Source: Bacteroidales bacterium (GTDB lineage Bacteria; Bacteroidota; Bacteroidia; Bacteroidales; Tenuifilaceae). From it: a stretch of 64,000 nucleotides of DNA. The stretch lies in NCBI GenBank assembly GCA_025361485.1, contig JANYLA010000117.1, forward strand, positions 1-64,000. Direction: 5' to 3'. The notes below the pieces were generated by a model that saw only the letters and a list, made by a program, of their open reading frames with translations, did no database searches and had not been told where the DNA came from. Each line of letters opens with the position of its first letter. The first letter of the stretch is position 1. Made by a program: the position numbers and the translations under genes. This document shows, one piece after another, positions 47,765-55,253 of this stretch.

Positions 47765-48851
47765 CGGCGGCGGAACAGGGGGGCATATCTTCCCTGCCAT
47801 ATCCATTGCCAATGCGCTGAAGGAGATTCAACCAGATGTTGAGATTCTCTTTGTTGGTGCTGAGGGCAAGATGGAGATGGAAAAGGTTCCCAATGCAGGC
47901 TATAAAATAGTTGGGTTACCTGTTGCTGGCTTTCAGCGAAAGCTATCGCTAAAGACTTTTACTTTCTTTTGGAAACTTTTCAAAAGCATGATGAAAGCTC
48001 GAAAAGTTTTGAAGGATTTTAAACCTGATGCTTTAGTTGGAGTTGGTGGTTATGCTAGCGGTCCAATGCTTAAGACAGCGCAAAAAAAAGGAATCCCAAC
48101 CCTTATCCAAGAGCAAAATTCCTATGCAGGAGTAACCAACAGATTGCTTGCGAAAAAGGCTAAAGCTATTTGCGTTGCCTACGAAGGGATGGATAAATAT
48201 TTCCCTGCCGATAAGATTATTATGACAGGTAATCCTGTCCGTCAGGATTTAGTGAACTTAGAAAGCAAGAAAGAGGAAGCACATAAGTATTTTAATGTAC
48301 CCGAAGGACAAAAGGTTATTCTCGTTTTAGGAGGTAGCCTTGGTGCAAAGACCCTCAATAGGAGCTTGATGGGCTACATGAAGGAGATAGGGGAACAACA
48401 AGATATTACATTGATATGGCAAACAGGTAAACTTTACCATGCCGATATAAAGAAGGAACTGGAAGGTTTTGATGCCAAGAATGTGAGACTATACGATTTT
48501 ATCACCCGAATGGATTTGGCTTTCTCGATTTCCGATTTAATCGTATCGAGGGCTGGTGCAGGAACAATATCAGAGCTTTGCTTGGTTGGCAAACCAACCA
48601 TTCTGATTCCATCTCCAAACGTAACGGAGGACCATCAAACAAAGAATGCACAAGCATTAGTTAAGAAGAATGCAGCAGTAATGATTGATGATTTAGGTGC
48701 ACCCAAGGAGTTGGTGGTTGTTGCTTTTGAATTGCTAAAAAACGCTGAAAAGAGCGCCGAACTTTCAATGAATATCTTGGCGTTGGCACTTCCCCTTGCT
48801 GCAAGGGTGATTGCGGAGAAGGTGCTAGAGTTGGCTACTGGGAAAGAATAA
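47733..48851 (+). CDS. murG: Undecaprenyldiphospho-MurNAc-pentapeptide GlcNAc transferase
   Basis: The 372-aa GT28 enzyme converts lipid I to lipid II. Seen: the N-terminal SGGGTGGHIFPA loop, LVGVGGYASGPM, QEQNSYAGVTNR, LGGSLGAKTLN and the acceptor/UDP-GlcNAc motif VSRAGAGTISEL. The start at 47733 lies inside ftsW. It is followed by the octamer-flanked insertion rather than directly by murC. Confidence 0.95.
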   Translation: MEKKSLKIIVSGGGTGGHIFPAISIANALKEIQPDVEILFVGAEGKMEMEKVPNAGYKIVGLPVAGFQRKLSLKTFTFFWKLFKSMMKARKVLKDFKPDALVGVGGYASGPMLKTAQKKGIPTLIQEQNSYAGVTNRLLAKKAKAICVAYEGMDKYFPADKIIMTGNPVRQDLVNLESKKEEAHKYFNVPEGQKVILVLGGSLGAKTLNRSLMGYMKEIGEQQDITLIWQTGKLYHADIKKELEGFDAKNVRLYDFITRMDLAFSISDLIVSRAGAGTISELCLVGKPTILIPSPNVTEDHQTKNAQALVKKNAAVMIDDLGAPKELVVVAFELLKNAEKSAELSMNILALALPLAARVIAEKVLELATGKE

Positions 48852-49386
48852 TGGAATAATGGAATGGTGGAATAATGGAAGATAGAAACTAGGTATTATT
48901 TGTCATGGAAAGAAAGAATATAAATAGAGGGTTTAAACAGCTTCGTGTTTGGAATGATGCGGTTGACCTCTATGTTCTTGCTTGTAAGGTGATGATTGCA
49001 TTTCCATTTGAACTAAAGAAAACGGCATCAAATTGCATTGATTCTTCGCATAGTATAAGCAGAAATATTGCTGAGGGTTACTCAAGAAGAAGCATTAAAG
49101 AATATCTGAATTTTTTAAATATAGCATTAGGTTCAAGTGGCGAATTTCATTCATGTTTAGTTAGTTTTCACAAAGCAAATCAGATTCGTCAGGAGGATTA
49201 CGACCAAATTGATGAATTGCATTTTAAGACTGAGAATGAGCTTTTAATGCTAATAAAATCATTACAAAAGAAGATGAAGGAAGGAGATTGGAATGATACT
49301 TTTTAAAATAAAAGGAATGAGTAATTACATAAAGAAGACTTGCTCAGCGAAGCTTTTCCATCATTCCAATATTCCAACATTCCATT
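48851..49386. mobile_element. Octamer-flanked insertion carrying a four-helix-bundle gene
   Basis: TGGAATAA-type octamers run from 48851 to about 48880. Their inverted form (ATTCCAATATTCCAACATTCC) lies at about 49362-49384. Over 32 bases the left array and the reverse complement of the right one agree at about 26 positions. Between them is the four-helix-bundle ORF. The arrangement resembles intervening sequences in 23S rRNA, where terminal complementary arms surround such an ORF. No transposase is present. Confidence 0.55.
48905..49306 (+). CDS. Four-helix-bundle protein (S23 / 23S rRNA intervening-sequence protein family)
   Basis: The 133-aa product has the family pattern: GFKQLRVWNDAVDLYVLACKV at the start, CIDSSHSISRNIAEGYSRRS and YLNFLNIALGSSGEFHSCL in the centre, and a final helix. 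The family includes proteins encoded in bacterial 23S rRNA intervening sequences and the Avd accessory protein of diversity-generating retroelements; its cellular role is not settled. It sits between murG and murC, flanked by inverted octamer arrays. There is no reverse transcriptase or variable repeat nearby. Confidence 0.85.
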   Translation: MERKNINRGFKQLRVWNDAVDLYVLACKVMIAFPFELKKTASNCIDSSHSISRNIAEGYSRRSIKEYLNFLNIALGSSGEFHSCLVSFHKANQIRQEDYDQIDELHFKTENELLMLIKSLQKKMKEGDWNDTF

Positions 49387-49407
49387 CTCTCATAAATAGC
49401 AAAAGCA

Positions 49408-50814
49408 ATGTCAGGTCAAATGAACATCGACTACAACACGGTTAAACGAGTCTACTTCGTAGGAATAGGTGGCATAGGGATGAGCGCCTTGGCTCGGTAT
49501 TTTGCCAAGCAGGGGAAGGTTGTTAGTGGGTACGATAGAACTCAAACTGGGTTGACCCTTGAGTTGGAGCAGGAGGGCATCGATATTCATTACGTTGATG
49601 ATGTAAATCTTATCTCTCGTGAGTTTAGAGGAAGCATAGAGGGAACTTTGGTGGTATATACCCCTGCCGTTCCTAAGAACCATAGCGAATTGAACTATTT
49701 TATTGATAATAAATATACTGTTGTAAAAAGAGCTGAAGCCCTTGGCGTTATCGCAGGGGTTAAGAAAACCTTGGCAGTAGCCGGAACGCATGGAAAAACA
49801 ACAACATCAACCCTGCTAGCGCATTTGCTTAGCAAATCAGCGGTTGGTTGCGATGCATTCCTTGGTGGAATAGCAAAGAATTTCAAGAGCAATTTGGTTA
49901 TCAGCGATAAGCAAACGAATATGCTTGTTGTTGAGGCCGATGAGTTCGATAGAAGTTTTCTCAGTCTGAATCCGCACTTGGCAATAATTACCTCGGTAGA
50001 TGCTGACCATCTTGATATTTATGGCAGTCATAGCGAAGTTCTTGATGCTTTTAGAGCTTTTACAAGTCAGATTCAGGAGCATGGAATTTTGATAGTTAAA
50101 AAAGGTTTGGATTTTACACCAAGTTTAAAAAGTAGTGTTAGGACTTTTACCTATAGCTTAAAGGATAAGGCTGATTTTTCCATAAACAACCTAGAGATTA
50201 AGGATGGTTTCTACCATTTTAACCTCAATACTCCGGTTGGCGAGGTAAAGGAATTAATGCTTGGGGTGCCTGGACTTTATAATGTTGAGAATGCAATTGC
50301 GGCATCAACTGCGGCACTTCTGATGGGTGTAAATCCCAATGAGCTAAGGGCTGGATTAAGCAGTTTTTCAGGTGTTGTTCGGCGTTTTGATGTTCAGTAT
50401 CGTGGTAAGAAAGTAGTTTATATCGATGATTATGCGCATCATCCTGAGGAGTTGAGGGCAGCCATAACTTCTGTAAAAGATTTATATAAGGGCAGAAAGG
50501 TAACAGGAATTTTTCAGCCACACCTTTTTACCCGGACACAAGATTTTACTCAAGAATTTGCACAAAGCCTCGATTTACTCGATGAGGCTCTGCTACTCGA
50601 TATTTATCCTGCACGCGAAGAGCCAATACCGGGCGTTACCTCTTCATCAATTTTAAATCTGATGAAAAACCCGAACAAAAGGCTTTGCAGCAAAGATGAA
50701 GTTAAAGAGATTGTAAAAGCTGATGATATTGATATACTAATAAGCATGGGTGCTGGCGATATCGACCGACTAGTCCCCGAAATTGTAAAAATTCTAACTG
50801 ATAGAAAGTTATAA
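49408..50814 (+). CDS. murC: UDP-MurNAc:L-alanine ligase
   Basis: The 468-aa ligase has the N-terminal FVGIGGIGMSALAR fold, P-loop AGTHGKTTT, the EADEFDRSFL and TSVDADHLDIYG blocks and YAHHPEELRAAI. It starts stem peptide synthesis. Its stop overlaps the ftsQ start as TAATG. Confidence 0.96.
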   Translation: MSGQMNIDYNTVKRVYFVGIGGIGMSALARYFAKQGKVVSGYDRTQTGLTLELEQEGIDIHYVDDVNLISREFRGSIEGTLVVYTPAVPKNHSELNYFIDNKYTVVKRAEALGVIAGVKKTLAVAGTHGKTTTSTLLAHLLSKSAVGCDAFLGGIAKNFKSNLVISDKQTNMLVVEADEFDRSFLSLNPHLAIITSVDADHLDIYGSHSEVLDAFRAFTSQIQEHGILIVKKGLDFTPSLKSSVRTFTYSLKDKADFSINNLEIKDGFYHFNLNTPVGEVKELMLGVPGLYNVENAIAASTAALLMGVNPNELRAGLSSFSGVVRRFDVQYRGKKVVYIDDYAHHPEELRAAITSVKDLYKGRKVTGIFQPHLFTRTQDFTQEFAQSLDLLDEALLLDIYPAREEPIPGVTSSSILNLMKNPNKRLCSKDEVKEIVKADDIDILISMGAGDIDRLVPEIVKILTDRKL

Positions 50815-51614
50815 TGAGCTGGAAACGCAATACATGGAAAGCGCTTAAGTGGTTTAGCCTCGTACTCTACTTGGTTATAGGCTTGTGGTTTGTCACAAAG
50901 CGTAATCGTGAATTGGTTTGTAAGGATATCAAGGTAACGGTTGTGGATAGCTCGGAGAATTCATTTATTACGAGTAAGGATATTCGGCGAATTGTAGATG
51001 TTAAGGGCAAGAGCCCTATTGGTAAGCCGCTGAGGTCGATTAACACCTACGAATTGGAGAACAGGCTATCAACTATGATGTCGGTTAGGGATGTTCAAAT
51101 TTACAAAACATCGGACGGAGTTCTTTCAATAAAGGTTAAGCAGCGTCGGCCTTTGGTTCGAATCTTTAATGCGAAGAACCAAAGCTATTATATTGATGAG
51201 CAAGGACTATTAATGCCCTTGTCCGATAGATTTGCCGCTCATGTGCTGGTTGTTAATGGAAAGATTAATGAGCATTTTCCGTTTAAAGCCAATGAGGATG
51301 TGATGCAATGGGATACAAGCGTGTACAAGAGAGAGCCACTGCTTCAACAAATTTATGATTTTGCACGATTTGTTAATGATGATGATTTTTGGAATGCTCA
51401 AATTGCTCAACTTTATGTAGATAGTTCAAACGATATTGAGATAATTCCCCGGGTTGGTTCGCAGGTTATCCTGCTCGGTAGCTTAGATGATTATGAGAAG
51501 AAACTTGATAAATTAAAGTTGTTTTACGAGAAGGCCCTGCCTGCTGAGGGATGGAATAAGTATAAAATGATAAGCCTAAAATATTCTAAACAGATAATTT
51601 GTACAAAACGATAA
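50814..51614 (+). CDS. ftsQ: Division protein FtsQ/DivIB
   Basis: The 266-aa protein has a short basic cytoplasmic tail, one membrane helix (about 13-27), a POTRA domain (about 35-105) with SFITSKDIRRIVD and the VRDVQIYKTSDGVLSIKVKQRRPLVRI strands, then the FtsQ beta domain with YYIDEQGLLMPLS. It bridges early and late divisome proteins. Four bases separate it from ftsA. Confidence 0.9.
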   Translation: MSWKRNTWKALKWFSLVLYLVIGLWFVTKRNRELVCKDIKVTVVDSSENSFITSKDIRRIVDVKGKSPIGKPLRSINTYELENRLSTMMSVRDVQIYKTSDGVLSIKVKQRRPLVRIFNAKNQSYYIDEQGLLMPLSDRFAAHVLVVNGKINEHFPFKANEDVMQWDTSVYKREPLLQQIYDFARFVNDDDFWNAQIAQLYVDSSNDIEIIPRVGSQVILLGSLDDYEKKLDKLKLFYEKALPAEGWNKYKMISLKYSKQIICTKR

Positions 51615-51618
51615 TACT

Positions 51619-52932
51619 ATGGCAAACATGAATGAGTACGTTGCTGCTATCGATCTTGGGACAACCAAGATTGTAACCCTGATCGGTAAAAAGAATCCCA
51701 ATGGCAAGTTCCAAATAGTATCACAAAGTAAAACCCCCTCAACTGGGATTAAAAGGGGCGTAGTGCTTAACATCGAGGAAACTGTTGCATCAATACAACG
51801 AACCGTTGAAGAGGTGCAGACTCAATCAGGAATTATTCTAAGTGAAGTATTCGTTGGCATTGCTGGTCAGCATATTCGGAGCATCAAGAACCGTGGGTAT
51901 ATCAACCGCGATTCCGTTGATAGCGAGATAACCGCCGAAGATGTTCAAAAGCTGATTACCGATATGTACAAAATTCCCATTGAGGTTGGGGAGGAGATAC
52001 TCCATGTTTTACCACAGGATTTTATTGTGGATAACGAACCCGGTGTTCGTCCTGTTGGTATGATGGGACGTAGGCTTGAGGCCAACTTCCACATCGTAAT
52101 CGGACAAACCGCATCGGCTAAGAATATCGAGAAATGCGTTAACCGCGTTGGGTTAAAGGTTAACGACCTAATCCTTGAGCCTCTCGCTTCTGCCGAAGCC
52201 GTTCTAACCGACGATGAGAAAGAGGCAGGCGTTGTTCTAGTCGATATAGGTGGTGGAACAACCGATGTTGCCCTTTTCTACGATGGCATTGTTCGTCACA
52301 CCGCTGTAATTCCTTTTGGTGGCAATGTGATTACCAATGATATCAAGGAGGGATGCTCAATCCTTTTCCGTCAAGCGGAATCGCTTAAGGTTCAGTTTGG
52401 TTCAGCCCTAGGCGATATGGCACCTGAGGATAAAATTGTAACAATCCCTGGTATCAGCGGTCGTGACCCAAAAGAGATATCATTCAAGAGTCTTGCATAC
52501 ATCATCCAATCGAGGATGGAGGAGATTATCGACGCTGTAAACTATGAGATTGAAAACTCAGGCTATGCCGAGAAGCTAAGCGCTGGTCTTGTTATAACAG
52601 GTGGTGGTGCACTGCTCAGACATTTATCGCAGCTCGTTAAGTTTAAAACAGGACTTGATGTAAGAATTGGTTTCCCCAACGAGCATCTAAGTGCCGATTG
52701 CAGCGAGGATATCAATCAACCCATGTACTCAACAGCTATTGGGTTAATTCTAAAGGGTTGGGAACAGGCAACTTTTATCGAGAAAAAGGTTGAAGAGATA
52801 TCTATTAAAGAGGTTGATATCACCCCTGAAAAGAAGGAAGAGATCAGAAGCACAGTTAAGAAATCGGGCATAATGGATGGTTTGAAAAAGACACTAGCAA
52901 ACATGTTCGAAGAAAAGGATATGGAAATGTAG
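51619..52932 (+). CDS. ftsA: Actin-like division protein FtsA
   Basis: The 437-aa ATPase shows AIDLGTTKIVTLIG (phosphate 1), the SHS2/1C region with VFVGIAGQHIRSI, VDIGGGTTDVALF (phosphate 2) and VITGGGALLRHL (adenosine). The C-terminal helix (GIMDGLKKTLANMF) would be the membrane-targeting sequence. It tethers FtsZ to the membrane. Confidence 0.95.
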   Translation: MANMNEYVAAIDLGTTKIVTLIGKKNPNGKFQIVSQSKTPSTGIKRGVVLNIEETVASIQRTVEEVQTQSGIILSEVFVGIAGQHIRSIKNRGYINRDSVDSEITAEDVQKLITDMYKIPIEVGEEILHVLPQDFIVDNEPGVRPVGMMGRRLEANFHIVIGQTASAKNIEKCVNRVGLKVNDLILEPLASAEAVLTDDEKEAGVVLVDIGGGTTDVALFYDGIVRHTAVIPFGGNVITNDIKEGCSILFRQAESLKVQFGSALGDMAPEDKIVTIPGISGRDPKEISFKSLAYIIQSRMEEIIDAVNYEIENSGYAEKLSAGLVITGGGALLRHLSQLVKFKTGLDVRIGFPNEHLSADCSEDINQPMYSTAIGLILKGWEQATFIEKKVEEISIKEVDITPEKKEEIRSTVKKSGIMDGLKKTLANMFEEKDMEM

Positions 52933-52975
52933 AGGGAAGTGAAAAGTGTCAAGTGAAAAGTGACAAGTGAAAAAA
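52930..52975. repeat. AAGTGAAAAGTG(A/T)C repeat between ftsA and ftsZ
   Basis: Just after the ftsA stop, units GAAGTGAAAA, GTGTCAAGTGAAAA and GTGACAAGTGAAAA repeat. They belong with the murD-ftsW array. Confidence 0.5.
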
Positions 52976-53000
52976 ACGCGATTCTATTGCCAAAATGCAA

Positions 53001-53047
53001 GACCCCGTAGGGGTCAAATATCAATAACCCGGGGTTTTAACCCCGGG
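53001..53047. repeat. Two perfect GC-rich palindromes between ftsA and ftsZ
   Basis: GACCCCGTAGGGGTC (53001-53015) and CCCGGGGTTTTAACCCCGGG (53028-53047) stand in an AT-rich 246-base gap. Neither has a T-run, so termination is unlikely. They could affect the ftsA-ftsZ mRNA or be a dispersed repeat. The rest of the gap must hold any ftsZ promoter. Confidence 0.6.
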
Positions 53048-53178
53048 AGAAAAGATAAAGAGGGAGTCCGTCGCACGTAAAAATAGTTGTTAGAATAATG
53101 ATAATTCTTGCGGCGGAACACAAGTAGCAAAGTTAGAGGTAACAAAGAGTTTTGAATATATAACTTAAACTAAATATC

Positions 53179-54654
53179 ATGGCCGAAGACCTAATTAATT
53201 TCGAGCTACCATCAAACCGAGCATCAATAATAAAGGTTATTGGTGTTGGTGGAGGTGGAGGTAACGCAGTAAACCACATGTGCAGGTTGGGAATTAAGGA
53301 TGTAGACTTTGTGGTGTGCAATACCGATTCTCAGGCATTGGCTAGCAGCCCTGTTGATATTAAAATTCAGCTTGGCTCATCACTGACCGAAGGGCGTGGA
53401 GCAGGCAATAAACCTGAGATTGGCAGGCAAGCTGCCATTGAGAACGTTCAGGATGTTGTTGATGTTCTATCGAAAAACACCAAGATGGTCTTTATCACCG
53501 CTGGAATGGGCGGTGGAACAGGAACAGGTGCGGCACCAATCATTGCGAAAGCAGCCAAGGAACTTGGTATTCTAACCGTTGCAATTGTAACGATCCCTTT
53601 CAGGAATGAGGGGAAACGTCGTATTGCACAAGCGGTTGAAGGGATTGAGGCCATCGAGAAGCACGTCGATTCGCTTCTTGTAATCAACAATGAGAAGATT
53701 CGGGAGATATACGGAGATTTGAAAATCTCCGAAGCGTTCTCACGAGCCGATGATGTTTTAGCCATCGCCGCGAAGGGCATTGCCGAGATAATCACCGTTC
53801 ATGGCTATATCAACGTTGACTTTGCTGATGTTGAAACAGTAATGACTAATAGCGGTGTTGCTATCATGGGCTCAGCAAGAGCATCGGGCGAGGGGCGTGC
53901 CATTAAAGCGGTTAAGGCAGCACTTCAATCGCCATTGCTTAATAATAATGATATTTCAGGTGCTCGTAATATATTGCTCAATGTTACTTCGGGCAACGAA
54001 GAAATTACCATGGACGAAATTGGTCAGATTACTGATTATATACAGGCAATTGCTGGTGAAGGCGCTGATTTGATTTGGGGTAATGGTACCGATCCAAACT
54101 TAGGTGATGAACTTAATGTAACCATTATTGCTACAGGGTTCTGTACAAGCAGCATTCCTGAACTTTACATCAGAAATAAGCAGGTTGATGTTGTAATGCT
54201 CGATGGCGAGCGTGCCGAAAATAGGGTGGTTAAGGAATCACTCTTTGAGGTAAAGGAAAAGCCTGTAACACCTTATAGGCGAGAAAAATTCACCGATAGA
54301 GAGCTATCCCAACGGGTTATCGATTTTGATGATTTCGATGTAGCACCAAAGGTTGTTGAGAAAGGCCTTTTTGATGAGGATGAATTCTTTGTTACATCGG
54401 TTAAACCGCAGCAACAGGTTGCTACCAAAGATCATCAGGTAAAAACGAGCACAAGACAAAACGCCACGCCTTTAACGGTAAAGTCAAACATCGATCAGAT
54501 GGAGAAAGTACCTGCTTATAAGCGGAAGAATATCAAGATTGATGAACCTGAGCATTCAAAGGCAAGCAATGTATCACGTTTTACGCTATCAGAGGAGGAT
54601 GGAGATATCTTTCTGAAAAGCGATAATGCCTATTTGCATGATAATGTTGATTAA
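53179..54654 (+). CDS. ftsZ: Tubulin-like division GTPase FtsZ
   Basis: The 491-aa protein has GVGGGGGNAVNHM, VCNTDSQAL, the tubulin signature GGGTGTG at residues 111-117, the T7 loop NVDFADVETVM and the usual FtsZ C-domain (ARNILLNVTSG, NVTIIATGF). The long charged tail (about 330-491) has VPAYKRKNI, resembling the C-terminal partner-binding peptide, but it is internal: a further 38 residues follow. Confidence 0.95.
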   Translation: MAEDLINFELPSNRASIIKVIGVGGGGGNAVNHMCRLGIKDVDFVVCNTDSQALASSPVDIKIQLGSSLTEGRGAGNKPEIGRQAAIENVQDVVDVLSKNTKMVFITAGMGGGTGTGAAPIIAKAAKELGILTVAIVTIPFRNEGKRRIAQAVEGIEAIEKHVDSLLVINNEKIREIYGDLKISEAFSRADDVLAIAAKGIAEIITVHGYINVDFADVETVMTNSGVAIMGSARASGEGRAIKAVKAALQSPLLNNNDISGARNILLNVTSGNEEITMDEIGQITDYIQAIAGEGADLIWGNGTDPNLGDELNVTIIATGFCTSSIPELYIRNKQVDVVMLDGERAENRVVKESLFEVKEKPVTPYRREKFTDRELSQRVIDFDDFDVAPKVVEKGLFDEDEFFVTSVKPQQQVATKDHQVKTSTRQNATPLTVKSNIDQMEKVPAYKRKNIKIDEPEHSKASNVSRFTLSEEDGDIFLKSDNAYLHDNVD

Positions 54655-54671
54655 ATCAGTGTTTTGATTAT

Positions 54672-54711
54672 AGTGTTTAGTTTTTCGAATAACTTTACAT
54701 TACTAAACACT
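54672..54711. repeat. Inverted repeat between ftsZ and yqeY
   Basis: AGTGTTTAGT at 54672-54681 and ACTAAACACT at 54702-54711 form a perfect 10-bp stem with a 20-base loop. Another AAACACTT copy follows. It may be a partial terminator or RNA processing site; there is no T-run. Confidence 0.4.
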
Positions 54712-54738
54712 TTACACCAAACACTTAAAACATAGAAT

Positions 54739-55188
54739 ATGTCACTAGAGGAAAAAATCAATAACGATATCAAGGCAGCCATGATGGCAAAAGAGAAAGT
54801 TCGCCTTGAAGCCCTTAGGGCAATTAAAAGTGTTATTCTACTGGCTAAAACAGAGAAGGGTCATGCCGAAACTTTAGCCGAAGATACTGAAATGAAGATT
54901 CTTCAAAAGCAGGTTAAGCAGCGTAAGGAATCGGCAGAAATCTACAAGCAGCAAAATCGTCCCGAACTAGCAGAAAAGGAGTTAGCCGAAGCCGCTGTAA
55001 TTGAGGAGTATTTACCAAAAATGCTATCAGATGCAGAACTAACCGTTGAGCTTAAAAAGATAATTGAGCAAGTTGGCGCCAAGGCTCCATCAGATATGGG
55101 AAAAGTTATGGGCGTTGCTTCTAAAGCACTTGCCGGTAAAGCCGATGGTAAAGCAATATCAGAAAAAGTAAAATCCCTACTGGCATAA
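54739..55188 (+). CDS. yqeY: GatB/YqeY domain protein
   Basis: The 149-aa product is the stand-alone YqeY form of the GatB C-terminal domain: LEEKINNDIKAAMMAKEKVRLEALR, KQRKESAEIYKQQNRPELAEKEL, EEYLPKMLS and DMGKVMG. It probably binds tRNA; no amidase partner is present here. Its last bases are part of a direct repeat found again at 60628. Confidence 0.9.
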   Translation: MSLEEKINNDIKAAMMAKEKVRLEALRAIKSVILLAKTEKGHAETLAEDTEMKILQKQVKQRKESAEIYKQQNRPELAEKELAEAAVIEEYLPKMLSDAELTVELKKIIEQVGAKAPSDMGKVMGVASKALAGKADGKAISEKVKSLLA

Positions 55189-55248
55189 CCAATAGGGATT
55201 GTTTAATACTAAAGTTCCGAGCTCTGAAGAGATCGGAATTTTTTTGTT
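55170..55248. repeat. Direct repeat, left copy (yqeY 3' end plus terminator)
   Basis: From the last codons of yqeY (AATCCCTACTGGCATAA) through CCAATAGGGATT to the following hairpin, this stretch matches 60628-60705 at roughly three quarters of positions. The ATCCCTA/TAGGGAT arms can themselves pair. Confidence 0.6.
55210..55247 (+). terminator. Terminator after yqeY
   Basis: AGTTCCGAGCTC, a short loop, then GAGATCGGAAT and seven T. One G-A mismatch interrupts the stem. It separates yqeY from the converging surface-protein gene. Confidence 0.75.
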
Positions 55249-55253
55249 TGATT

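Noticed and set aside
48905..49306. The four-helix-bundle protein as the Avd subunit of a diversity-generating retroelement
   Set aside because: No reverse transcriptase, template repeat or variable repeat is found in the window; the S23 family is much wider than Avd.
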